From Roseibium sediminicola (GTDB lineage Bacteria > Pseudomonadota > Alphaproteobacteria > Rhizobiales > Stappiaceae), in NCBI RefSeq assembly GCF_023156505.1, contig NZ_JALNMJ010000019.1, positions 1 to 64,000 on the forward strand: a stretch of DNA of 64,000 nt. Reading direction: 5' to 3'. The position numbers and the translations under genes are program-made. How positions within the stretch are numbered: the first letter of the stretch is position 1; each line of letters opens with the position of its first letter. The notes under the pieces are model-generated. The model did no database searches. It had not been told where the DNA came from and saw nothing but the letters and a program-made list of their open reading frames with translations. Shown here piece by piece: positions 8,423-16,520 of this stretch.

Positions 8423-9046
8423 ATGGACCGACGCAGTTTTCTATTTGGAACCGGCCTTGTGGCGGCATCGCTCCCGTTGGTCCGGGCCGCCTCTGCCGAG
8501 AAGGTCTGGCAAACACCGCAGCCCTGGGCGGAGAAACTGATCAGCGCGGCGGAGAGCCAGATCGGCGTCACCCTGATCTACGATCCCGCCTATACCGGCC
8601 TCGGCTTTCCGAACGGCGATGTGCCGCGGGAACGTGGAGTGTGCACGGATGTGATCGTTCGCGCCTACCGGGACGCCTTCGGTTTCGACCTGCAAAGGGA
8701 AGTCAATGCCGACATGAAGGCGCATTTTTCCCGCTATCCGAAAATCTGGGGCCTGAAAGGGCCGGACCGCAACATCGATCACCGGCGCGTGCCCAACCTG
8801 CAGACCTTCTTCGAGCGCCGAAACGCGGCCCTGCCCGTCAGCGACCGTGCGGGCGATTATGTGCCGGGCGATCTGGTCTCGCAGATGCTGCCCGGCAACC
8901 TGCCCCATATCGCCATCGTCACCCACCGGCGCTCCGCCGACGGCGAGCGGCCGATGCTGGTGCACAATATCGGCGCCGGCACGCGGCTCGAGGACCGTCT
9001 GTTCGATTTCAAGATCACCAGCCACTACCGGTTCCAGCCAGCCTGA
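8423..9046 (+). CDS. Exported DUF1287 protein
   Basis: This 207-residue protein starts with a Tat-like signal (DRRSFLFGTGLVAASL, probable cleavage after ASA near residue 25) and continues into a DUF1287 domain. Visible family features include SQIGVTLIYDPAY, the GVCTDVIVRAYRDAFGFDLQ segment with a conserved Cys and Asp, DRNIDHRRVPNLQTFF, and a PHIAIVTHR strand. The fold is thought to be NlpC/P60-like (Cys-His hydrolase), so a periplasmic amidase or peptidase is possible, but no member's reaction is known to me with confidence. The ATG at 8423 has GGAGG 7 nt upstream, preferred over an in-frame ATG at 8390. It is transcribed alone. Confidence 0.8.
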   Translation: MDRRSFLFGTGLVAASLPLVRAASAEKVWQTPQPWAEKLISAAESQIGVTLIYDPAYTGLGFPNGDVPRERGVCTDVIVRAYRDAFGFDLQREVNADMKAHFSRYPKIWGLKGPDRNIDHRRVPNLQTFFERRNAALPVSDRAGDYVPGDLVSQMLPGNLPHIAIVTHRRSADGERPMLVHNIGAGTRLEDRLFDFKITSHYRFQPA

Positions 9047-9051
9047 CGGGT

Positions 9052-9321
9052 TAGAGCGTTTCACGGTTAGATTGAAGCCTTCTGCCGAGGTCGGTTTGGT
9101 TCAAGGCCAAGGGCTTTGTCGAAGGCCGTGCTGGCTGCACGGTCGAGACAAAGACCGACGGCATTGGACCAAACCGGCCCGGCCCTTCGGGTTCACGTCC
9201 GGCGGACGTCTGCTTTGTCGTGCCACTCACCCATAGCCCCGCTATGGGTTTCACGACCCTCCGCGCATTCGTCTCGCCGGACGACAAACGGAACGCTTCA
9301 ATCTAACCGTGAAACGCTCTA
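9052..9321. repeat. 270-bp MITE-like element with perfect 27-bp terminal inverted repeats
   Basis: TAGAGCGTTTCACGGTTAGA at the left end (27-bp arm 9052-9078) is perfectly complementary to the right arm 9295-9321. No open frame inside has coding character; the interior has further weak dyads (GGTCGGTTTGG and CCAAACCGGCC). The terminus TTAGAGC is shared with the element at 32699-33000, indicating one superfamily with different inner arms. It lies between the convergent DUF1287 and protease genes, 5 nt past the DUF1287 stop. Confidence 0.85.
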
Positions 9322-9329
9322 GCAGCTGT

Positions 9330-10061
9330 TCAGTCCGCGGTCAGCGTCAGCAGAATGTCGGCAAACCAGGCGCAATTGAGACCGAGTGCTTCGTCCAGCA
9401 CCATGTCGCGCGTGCCAACGTCAAGACGCGCGGAATGCACCCCAAGCAGTTTCCAGGGAAGGTCTCCCGGCAAGCCCTCCAGTTCGCGCGCCCTCAGGAC
9501 CACCGGCGCTCCGCTGGTGCCCCGATGGGTCCGCGCGTCGGTCAGGAAGTATCCCAGGCCCTGGAACCGGAAACCGAAGGACGAGGCAACCACGGCATGC
9601 CGGACGACCGGCATGTGGTGCAGCGTGTCATGAAAGCCGAGCGGGAAGCCCACAACCAGGATCGAACTGCCGATCTCGACGTGATCCTTCGGGTCGCACA
9701 GGTGCTGCGGGCTGAAGGCCCGGTAGGTGATCGTCTCCGGCAAAACGGAGCGGTCGATCTCGATCAACGCGACATCGATTTCGCCCGCGGCATCCGTTCC
9801 CTGCCGCCACAGGCTTTCGCCGTTCTGGTAAAGCGGAATGGACAGGTTCACCGCTGCCGCCAGATTGTCCGGGTCGCTGTGCAGCTCGATCTCGATCCGG
9901 TCCGGATAATGCTGGCTTGCCGTGTCGATCATCACGTGCCGGCTGGTCACCAGAAACAGGCGCTCGTCGCGCTCGAAGAAGAAGCTGCTGGCCGTGGTCA
10001 GCAGGTTCTGTCCCTGGAACGTTGAAATGCGCGGCGACGTCAAAAGGACAGGATCGATCAT
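9330..10061 (-). CDS. Trypsin-like serine peptidase domain protein
   Basis: This 243-residue protein has a chymotrypsin-fold catalytic triad: His in LVTSRHVM (near 42), Asp in EIDVALIEID (near 95) and Ser in HRGTSGAPVV (near 187), with the GxS-G nucleophile loop. It lacks a signal peptide and PDZ domains, so it is not a DegP-type protease; stand-alone proteins like this are usually annotated as trypsin-like peptidases and several act in bacterial signalling or stress response. It stands alone between a repeat element and a 214-bp gap (10062-10275), which contains only a short dyad (TCGCAAATCCTGGTTGCGA). Substrate unknown. Confidence 0.75.
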   Translation of the reverse strand: MIDPVLLTSPRISTFQGQNLLTTASSFFFERDERLFLVTSRHVMIDTASQHYPDRIEIELHSDPDNLAAAVNLSIPLYQNGESLWRQGTDAAGEIDVALIEIDRSVLPETITYRAFSPQHLCDPKDHVEIGSSILVVGFPLGFHDTLHHMPVVRHAVVASSFGFRFQGLGYFLTDARTHRGTSGAPVVLRARELEGLPGDLPWKLLGVHSARLDVGTRDMVLDEALGLNCAWFADILLTLTAD

Positions 10062-10275
10062 CGACCCGCCCCGCTCATCGCCCGCGACAGGTCTGCTCGA
10101 CAGAAACCGGACCCAAACTGTGCCAATCCATTCTCCCTTTCAGTCGCAAATCCTGGTTGCGACGAACGCCAGGGCCAGGACCCTAGAATGAAATGCACGG
10201 GCGGACCAGCCGTTCCGGAGCTATTGCGTAAAAGTGAGGCAGACCGGTTCGGAACCGCAGCCGCTCCGCATTGTG

Positions 10276-11460
10276 TCAGTGCAGCGGCAGTGTCCGGTGA
10301 TGGGTCGGCCGGGCCGGGTCGAAGAAGTGGCTCATCGGGCCCTCGTCCTCGAACAGGACCGCCCAGCGCCGCATGGCGTCCGGGTCGAGTTCAACCCCGA
10401 GACCCGGTCCTTCCGGCACGCGGACGACGTCGTTGATCTGCCGGAACGGTCCGCCGCGGATGACATCGCCGATCTGCCAGCGGAACAGCGATTGCGAGGC
10501 CTCCGAGATCAGCGGGGTCGCCGCCGAGACATGCAGGTAAGCGGCGGTCATGATGCCGAGATCGTTGGAATAACACCAGAATCCCTTGCCCATCACCTCG
10601 CAGGCGGCGATGAATTTCAGGCTTCTGGAGATCCCGCCAAGGGCGGCGAAATTGCAGACAAAATTGTCCGGCGCGCCCAGCGCGACGGCCCGTTTCAGGT
10701 CCGGCACATGGGTCGAGAACGGTATCAGGCTGTGCTGGCGCAGGGCCGCCATTTCCTCGAAGGTGGCGACTGGGTCCTCGTAGTTGCGGATGTTGAAGGG
10801 CTCCAGTTCCCTGAGCAGCCAGCGCGCCGTCGTCAGCGAATATTGCATGTTGCTGTCGAGCTTGATCTGGGCCTTCTCGCCCAGCGCCTCGCGCAGCATC
10901 CGGACCGTCCGGATTTCAAGCTCCGGATCGCCCTGGATCAGTTTGCCCTCGAAGATGCTGGATCCGTGCTCGTCGCGCATCCTCAGGCAATAGTCTCGGA
11001 TCGCCTCCGGGCACATTTCCCCGCCGGCGCCCTTATGCTCCGGCCGGAACGAAAAATACTCGGAGAACCTGATATCCTTGCGCACGGCGCCGCCGAGCAG
11101 CTTGTAGAGCGGCAGGTTAAAGACCTTGCCCTTGATGTCCCAGAGCGCCAGTTCTACCGCACCGAAGGCGACCGAGGCCGCGCCCTCGCCCGTATTGGCG
11201 GTGATCTGCCAGGGCGGTACGCAACGCGCCTCGCAATCGGCCAGGTCCAGCGGATCCGCGCCGATCAGTGCCGGAGCAATCTCGGCCTTGATAACCTCGC
11301 CGAAATGATACCAGGGCGCCTCGCCGAGGCCGACGACACCTTCATCGGTTTCCACCTCGACGATCGACTTGGAGGCGCCCGGATAAAGCCCACCGGTCCA
11401 CCAGAACGGCGCATCGAACGGCACGTTGACATGGGTCACGCGGATATTGGTGATTTTCAT
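10276..11460 (-). CDS. Enolase-superfamily (mandelate racemase/glucarate dehydratase-like) enzyme
   Basis: This 394-residue protein has an N-terminal capping domain (about 1-130) and a C-terminal barrel (about 140-380). Metal-ligand strands are recognisable: KLDSNMQY (Asp), NYEDP (Glu), and a third segment PFSTHVPDL. The base-bearing segment reads FEGKLIQG. Overall it resembles glucarate dehydratases, but the region aligned by eye to their SNNHFDIS catalytic loop reads YSNDLGI, so the His of the usual His-Asp dyad seems absent and the reaction may differ. It starts 8 nt after the stop of the MttB-like gene, so the two are cotranscribed; a shared role in breaking down a methylated amine or betaine is inferred only from this. 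Confidence 0.75.
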   Translation of the reverse strand: MKITNIRVTHVNVPFDAPFWWTGGLYPGASKSIVEVETDEGVVGLGEAPWYHFGEVIKAEIAPALIGADPLDLADCEARCVPPWQITANTGEGAASVAFGAVELALWDIKGKVFNLPLYKLLGGAVRKDIRFSEYFSFRPEHKGAGGEMCPEAIRDYCLRMRDEHGSSIFEGKLIQGDPELEIRTVRMLREALGEKAQIKLDSNMQYSLTTARWLLRELEPFNIRNYEDPVATFEEMAALRQHSLIPFSTHVPDLKRAVALGAPDNFVCNFAALGGISRSLKFIAACEVMGKGFWCYSNDLGIMTAAYLHVSAATPLISEASQSLFRWQIGDVIRGGPFRQINDVVRVPEGPGLGVELDPDAMRRWAVLFEDEGPMSHFFDPARPTHHRTLPLH

Positions 11461-11468
11461 ATTGAGCC

Positions 11469-13046
11469 TCAGTACCAGCGGTCTTCCATGGAGGATTTTC
11501 TGGTGGCCACAAAATCCGCCAGCTGCTCGGCAAGGCCGGTCTCCAGCGGCGGTGCCTCATAAGCGGCAAGCGTCTCCTTCCAGGCCTTGTTGGCGCGCGT
11601 TGCCGCATCGACCGAACCGTTTTCCTCCCAGGTCTCGAACGGCGTGTTGTCGGCGGCGGCCGCGTCGAAAAACGCGGTCTCGTAATTGCGCAAGGTATGC
11701 TCACAGCCGAAGAAATGATTGCCGGGTCCGACTTCCCTGAATGCGTCGAGCGCCAGCGTGTTGTCATCGACGACGACACTGCCGAGATAGGTGTGCAGCG
11801 CACCGCAGAAATCCGCGTCCATCATGAATTTTTCATAGGACATCGACAGCAGGCCATCGAGGAAACCGGCGGAATGCAGGATGAAATTGGCGCCGCAATG
11901 GATCGCCGAGAGCATCGACATGGTGCCCTCGTTCATCGCCTGTGCGTCCGGCAGCTTCGACGTGGTGAAATTGCCGGCGCAGCGCAGCGGCAGTCCTGCC
12001 CTTCGGGCCAGCTGACCGACCACCAGCGAGCCTGCCGCCGGTTCCGGCGTGCCGAAGGTCGGCGAGCCGGAGCGCAGGCTCATAGAGGACAGGAAATTGC
12101 CGTAGATCACCGGCGCGCCGGGCCGCACCAGCTGGGTCAGGGCGCAGCCCGCCAGCGTTTCCGCATGGGCCTGGGCGATCGCGCCGGCCGTCGTTACCGG
12201 CCCCATGGCGCCGCCCAGAATGAATGGCACCAGCACATTGCCCTGGTTGGCCGCCGCATAGGCGCGCAGGACACTGGTCATGGTTCCGTCCCAGACCAGC
12301 GGCGAATTGACATTGAGATTGCCCATGATGACGCAGTTGTTTTCGACATACTCCGAGCCGAACACTATCCGGGCCATCTCGATGGAATCTTCCGCCCGCT
12401 CCCGCGCGGTCACCGAGCCCAGGAACGGCCGGTCCGACAAGGTGACATGGGCGAGAACCATGTCGAGATGGCGCTTGTTGACCGGCACATCGACCGGCTC
12501 GCAGATCGTGCCGCCTGAATGATGCAGCCAGGGCGAGGACTGGGCCAGCTTGATGAAGTTGCGGAAGTCCTCGATGGTTCCGTAGCGCCGCCCCTCGTCG
12601 AGATCCATCACGAACGGACTGCCATAGGCGGGCGCGAAGACCACGTTGTCGCCGCCGATCTCGACGCTGTTGGCGGGATTGCGCGCATGCTGGGTGAAGC
12701 GTCTTGGCGCCGTTTTCAAAAGCTCGGGGATCAGGCCCTTGGGAAACCGGACCCGGACGCCGTCCAGCTCCGCGCCCGCCCCTTTCCAGAGCGCCAGGCA
12801 TTCCGGATCGTCGCGGAACTCGATGCCGATCTCGGCAAGCAGCGTTTCCGCCGTTGCCTCAATGCGCACGAGGCTTTCCTCGGAAAGGATGTTGTGGGGC
12901 GGCAGCTGCCGCACGATATAGGGAATGCCGACCGGCGCGACGCTCACTGAACGCTTGGCCCGGCGTCCGGCACGTCCACCGCTGCGCCCGCCCCGCGCCG
13001 CCTCGTTCACCTCTTCCCGGCTGGCAACATCTGAAACCGCGGCCAT
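11469..13046 (-). CDS. MttB-family (non-pyrrolysine) methyltransferase
   Basis: This 525-residue protein belongs to the trimethylamine methyltransferase family (COG5598). Visible landmarks are HNILSEESLVRIEATAETLL, the GSPFVMDLDEGRRYGT segment, LGGAMGPVTTAGAIAQAHAE, PGAPVIYGNF and GANFILHSAGFLDG. It is read through without an in-frame amber codon, so it is the non-pyrrolysine branch, whose studied members demethylate quaternary amines such as glycine betaine and pass the methyl to a corrinoid protein. A basic Gly/Arg-rich N-terminus (about 18-32) precedes the domain. No corrinoid protein or reactivator gene is beside it, so the acceptor must lie elsewhere or the chemistry differs. It is the first gene of a unit with the enolase-like enzyme and is divergent from a LysR gene. 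Confidence 0.8.
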   Translation of the reverse strand: MAAVSDVASREEVNEAARGGRSGGRAGRRAKRSVSVAPVGIPYIVRQLPPHNILSEESLVRIEATAETLLAEIGIEFRDDPECLALWKGAGAELDGVRVRFPKGLIPELLKTAPRRFTQHARNPANSVEIGGDNVVFAPAYGSPFVMDLDEGRRYGTIEDFRNFIKLAQSSPWLHHSGGTICEPVDVPVNKRHLDMVLAHVTLSDRPFLGSVTARERAEDSIEMARIVFGSEYVENNCVIMGNLNVNSPLVWDGTMTSVLRAYAAANQGNVLVPFILGGAMGPVTTAGAIAQAHAETLAGCALTQLVRPGAPVIYGNFLSSMSLRSGSPTFGTPEPAAGSLVVGQLARRAGLPLRCAGNFTTSKLPDAQAMNEGTMSMLSAIHCGANFILHSAGFLDGLLSMSYEKFMMDADFCGALHTYLGSVVVDDNTLALDAFREVGPGNHFFGCEHTLRNYETAFFDAAAADNTPFETWEENGSVDAATRANKAWKETLAAYEAPPLETGLAEQLADFVATRKSSMEDRWY

Positions 13047-13141
13047 AACATCCTCCCAGAAGCATATCTTGAATTGATGCTAGACGTGCGTTTTCGCTTT
13101 GTGACGCTTGAAAATTGTCATGCTTCACATAAGATTTGTTC

Positions 13142-14113
13142 ATGACAAACCTGCGCAGACTGCTGCCGTCTTTCCGGGGCCTGATCGCTTTCGAAGCCGC
13201 CGGACGCCTCGGTTCCTTTACCCGGGCCGGCGAGGAACTGGGCATGACCCAGTCCGCCGTCTCCTATTCGATCAAGGCTCTGGAAGAAGAAGTCGGCCAG
13301 CCGCTGTTCCAGCGCGGCCACCGGGAGGTCCGCCTGACGAGCGCCGGCGACCGGCTGCACGCGGAAGTGACGCGCGGGCTCTACCTCCTGGCCGACGGCG
13401 TCAACGCGGTCCGGACAAAGCCGGCGGACGATGTCGTCACCGTTTCGGTCTCCACCGCCTTCGCCACCTTGTGGATCGCCCCGCGCCTGCAGCTGCTGCG
13501 CACGGATCTGGCCGATATCGAGCTGCGCCTGCACACCGCAGACCGTGATCTGGATATTGTTGCCGAGAACATCCCGCTTGGCATCAGGGGCGGCCGGCCG
13601 AAGGACTGGCCTGGCTATGCCTGCGACCGCTTCGACACGGAGGAGATCATCGCCGTCGCCTCCCCTGCCTACTTGCAAAAACACGGCACACCCGAAAAGC
13701 CCCGGGACCTGCTCGACCATCACCTTGCCCATCTCGACGAACCATATCGCTATGCCGCGACCTGGAAGGACTGGCTGCGTTCGGCCGGTGTTGCCGGTGC
13801 CGACAAGGTACGCGGCTCACGCGCCAATGAATATGTCGCCGTGGTCCAGATGGCCCTCGACGGCGACGCCATCGCCCTCGGCTGGCGCCATCTGGTCGAG
13901 GCCTTCATCGACAATGGCCGCTTGCAAAAGGTCACCGGCCACACCTTCCGGACCGGCAACGGCTATTACGTCGTCTGGCCAAAGGACAGGGACCTGGACG
14001 ACAATTCCCGCGCCGTGCGCGACTGGATCCTGAGGCAGAGGGCGGCGGAGCAGACAGACAGCGGTTTCAAACAACTGAATGTGCTCCAAGGTGGTTCAGG
14101 AAATTTGCGGTAG
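13142..14113 (+). CDS. LysR-family (GcvA-like) transcriptional regulator
   Basis: This 323-residue regulator has an N-terminal winged helix (about 5-65: LPSFRGLIAFEAAGRLGSFT, ELGMTQSAVSYSIKALEE, PLFQRGHREVRLT) and a C-terminal substrate-binding fold (about 95-300). The GcvA-type look comes from the LP.F..L..FEA..R opening. The ATG at 13142 is used; a TTG two codons earlier also opens the frame. It is divergent from the MttB/enolase operon across 95 bp (13047-13141), the classic arrangement for a LysR activator of that operon. Inducer unknown. Confidence 0.85.
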   Translation: MTNLRRLLPSFRGLIAFEAAGRLGSFTRAGEELGMTQSAVSYSIKALEEEVGQPLFQRGHREVRLTSAGDRLHAEVTRGLYLLADGVNAVRTKPADDVVTVSVSTAFATLWIAPRLQLLRTDLADIELRLHTADRDLDIVAENIPLGIRGGRPKDWPGYACDRFDTEEIIAVASPAYLQKHGTPEKPRDLLDHHLAHLDEPYRYAATWKDWLRSAGVAGADKVRGSRANEYVAVVQMALDGDAIALGWRHLVEAFIDNGRLQKVTGHTFRTGNGYYVVWPKDRDLDDNSRAVRDWILRQRAAEQTDSGFKQLNVLQGGSGNLR

Positions 14114-14154
14114 TCACAATCGGTCTGGTTTTCCGACGCGCTTTCCTCTCTCCG

Positions 14155-14294
14155 GGTCATCCTCGACTTGATCGGGGATCCATTCGTTTCCAGAGTTTTT
14201 GTTGGTTTGCGATGCGTTGTGAAGGCCTGCTCACTGTCCCGAGCTACCACTTGCGGGGAAGTGGATTGGGTCCCCGATCAAGTCGGGGATGACC
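14155..14294. repeat. 140-bp intergenic inverted-repeat element with 28-bp ends
   Basis: GGTCATCCTCGACTTGATCG at 14155 onward (arm to 14182) is mirrored with two mismatches by the arm 14267-14294. It fills the space between two convergent LysR genes, and the right arm ends at the base before the stop codon of the minus-strand LysR gene. It may double as a bidirectional transcription barrier. No coding frame inside is credible. Confidence 0.75.
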
Positions 14295-15233
14295 TCAGTG
14301 TGTGGGGCATAGCTCCGGCACCCGTGCCGCTGCCCACTCACCTGTGTCGCGCAGGCCGATGATCACTTCCTTGAGGAGATCCCGGACAGCCGCCTGTGCC
14401 CTGGGCACCGGCCGGCCAGCGCGGGACACCAGGTGGGCGCCGCGCCACAGGCCGGGCGCGGCGATGTGGCTGACGGTGAGCGTGCCCGAGGCAACCTCCT
14501 CCTCCGCCGCGTAGAACGGCAGGATCGACGGACCGAAACCGGCGGCGACCAGGCGCTTGATGTTGTTGAAGGAGTCGATTTCCATGGCGATCTCGGGCGC
14601 GAAACCCAGCCCCTGACAGGTTTGGTCGATCAGAACCCGCAGGCCATGGGCGCTGCTGGGCAGGACCATCGGTTCGCCTTTTAATGCTGCCAGATCAAGC
14701 GTCTCCGGTGGTGCGCTGCCGCCCGGCCACAGAACCACCAGTTCTTCCTCCAGCAGCAGGTCCGACAGGATATTCGGGTCACGGGACCGGCTGTAGAGCA
14801 CGGCAAGGTCGATCTTGCCCTCAGACAGCCACTCGCCGATGAAACCGCTCATCGCCTCGGTGATGTTGAGCGTGATCCGCGGATAACGCTCACGCGCCGC
14901 CAGGATCAGCGGCAGCGACACCATGGCGCTGATCGTGCCCGGAAACCCGAGCCGAACGATGCCGGACGGATCGCTCTCCAGGTTGCGGATGTCGTCCTCG
15001 GTGCGCGCCAGATCGTCGAGAATGCCGCGTGCACGGCGCAAGAGCAGCTCGCCCGCCTCTGTCGGCCGGACACCGGATCGGCCGCGCAGGAGCAACCGCG
15101 TTCCGAGCTGCTCCTCCATCGTCTTCACATGCAGCGACAAGGCCGGCTGGGCCACATGAAGCCGCTCGGCTGCCCGGGTGAGCGAACCCTGCTCGACGAT
15201 TTCGAGGAAATAGCGCAGTTGCCTGATGTCCAT
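14295..15233 (-). CDS. LysR-family transcriptional regulator of the adjacent CoA operon
   Basis: This 312-residue regulator has a standard LysR helix-turn-helix (MDIRQLRYFLEIVEQGSLTR, then ERLHVAQPALSLHVKTMEEQ and LLLRGRSGVRPT) and an effector domain (about 90-295) with GFPGTISAMVSLPLI and the PMVLPSSAHGLR strand. The ATG at 15233 is chosen because MDIRQLRYF is the usual LysR start; a longer frame to 15314 would add residues with no domain match and would cross the operator-like dyads. It is divergent from the acyl-CoA dehydrogenase operon 126 bp away and is its probable activator. Confidence 0.85.
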   Translation of the reverse strand: MDIRQLRYFLEIVEQGSLTRAAERLHVAQPALSLHVKTMEEQLGTRLLLRGRSGVRPTEAGELLLRRARGILDDLARTEDDIRNLESDPSGIVRLGFPGTISAMVSLPLILAARERYPRITLNITEAMSGFIGEWLSEGKIDLAVLYSRSRDPNILSDLLLEEELVVLWPGGSAPPETLDLAALKGEPMVLPSSAHGLRVLIDQTCQGLGFAPEIAMEIDSFNNIKRLVAAGFGPSILPFYAAEEEVASGTLTVSHIAAPGLWRGAHLVSRAGRPVPRAQAAVRDLLKEVIIGLRDTGEWAAARVPELCPTH

Positions 15234-15260
15234 GTGAGCCTCTGGAGCGAAATCCCATTT

Positions 15261-15302
15261 CCATATAATTTCGGTATGGCAAATATCCAAAACATATATT
15301 TG
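15261..15302. promoter_or_regulatory. Two adjacent dyads, candidate LysR operator
   Basis: CCATATAATTTCGGTATGG (15261-15279) is a T-N11-A type LysR box with CCAT/ATGG arms. Immediately next to it lies CAAATAT-N9-ATATTTG (15280-15302) with perfect 7-bp arms. Both are in the AT-rich gap between the divergent LysR gene and the acyl-CoA dehydrogenase operon, as expected for recognition and activation half-sites. Function is inferred. Confidence 0.6.
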
Positions 15303-15359
15303 TTTAATGCCCACACCGGGGCTTAACTGCGCTCATTCCGGTTCCAGCAAGAAGCCACC

Positions 15360-16520
15360 ATGACCGCCCAGCCAGACACGTATCAGGACATCCGCGACGG
15401 CATCCGGGCCCTTTGCGCCCAGTTTCCCGCCGACTATCACCGCAAGATCGACGAGGCCCGAGCCTATCCGGAAGACTTCGTCTCCGCCCTCACCCGGGAA
15501 GGCTGGATGGCCGCGCTGATCCCGGAAGCCTATGGCGGCTCGGGTCTCGGCCTGACCGAGGCCTCGGTGATCATGGAGGAAATCAACCGGGCCGGCGGCA
15601 ATTCCGGCGCCTGCCATGGCCAGATGTACAACATGACCACCCTGGTCCGGCACGGCTCCGAGGCGCAGCGCGGGAAATACCTGCCGAAGATCGCCGCCGG
15701 AGACTTGCGCCTGCAGTCGATGGGCGTGACCGAGCCGACCACCGGCACGGACACCACCAAGATCAAGACCACGGCGGTGAAGAAGGATGGCCGCTATGTG
15801 ATCAACGGCCAGAAGGTCTGGATCAGCCGGGTGCAGCATTCCGACCTGATGATCCTGCTGGCCCGCACCACGCCGCTGAAGGACGTTCAGAAGAAATCCG
15901 AAGGCCTGTCGATCTTTCTAGTCGACATCAAGCAAGCCATGCAGTCCGGCATGGAGGTGCGGCCGATCCCCAACATGGTCAATCACGAGACCAACGAACT
16001 CTTCTTCGACAATCTGGAGATCCCGGAGGAGAACCTGATCGGCGAGGAAGGCAAGGGTTTCAAATATATCCTCACTGGGCTCAATGCCGAGCGCACCCTG
16101 ATCGCCGCCGAATGCATTGGCGACGGCTACTGGTTCACCGACAAGGTCACGAATTACGTGCGCGAACGCGAGGTCTTCGGCCGCCCGATCGGCCAGAACC
16201 AGGGGGTGCAGTTCCCGATTGCCGAGGCTTTTATCGAGATCGAGGCCGCCAACCTGATGCGCTACAAGGCCTGCGCGCTTTATGACACTGGCGCGCCTTG
16301 CGGCACGGAGGCCAACATGGCCAAGTACCTGGCGGCCAAGGCCAGCTGGGAGGCCGCCAATGCCTGCCTGCAGTTCCATGGCGGTTTCGGCTTTGCCGCC
16401 GAATACGACATCGAGCGCAAGTTCCGCGAGACACGGCTCTACCAGGTCGCGCCGATCTCGACCAATCTGATCCTCTCCTATGTCGCCGAGCATGTGCTCG
16501 GCCTGCCGAGGTCGTTCTGA
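15360..16520 (+). CDS. Acyl-CoA dehydrogenase
   Basis: This 386-residue FAD enzyme would oxidise an acyl-CoA to its 2-enoyl form and pass electrons to ETF. Domain order is normal: helical N-terminus, the beta domain with SMGVTEPTTGTDT and KVWISRVQHSDL, and the helical C-terminus with QFHGGFGFAAEYDIERKFRE. The position that holds the catalytic Glu in medium-chain enzymes (EGT) reads API here, while Glu244 in LNAERTLI sits where isovaleryl-CoA and long-chain dehydrogenases keep their base, so a branched substrate is plausible. It starts the operon; the next gene overlaps by one base (TGATG). Methylsuccinyl-CoA is an attractive substrate given the neighbours, but is only inferred. Confidence 0.85.
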   Translation: MTAQPDTYQDIRDGIRALCAQFPADYHRKIDEARAYPEDFVSALTREGWMAALIPEAYGGSGLGLTEASVIMEEINRAGGNSGACHGQMYNMTTLVRHGSEAQRGKYLPKIAAGDLRLQSMGVTEPTTGTDTTKIKTTAVKKDGRYVINGQKVWISRVQHSDLMILLARTTPLKDVQKKSEGLSIFLVDIKQAMQSGMEVRPIPNMVNHETNELFFDNLEIPEENLIGEEGKGFKYILTGLNAERTLIAAECIGDGYWFTDKVTNYVREREVFGRPIGQNQGVQFPIAEAFIEIEAANLMRYKACALYDTGAPCGTEANMAKYLAAKASWEAANACLQFHGGFGFAAEYDIERKFRETRLYQVAPISTNLILSYVAEHVLGLPRSF

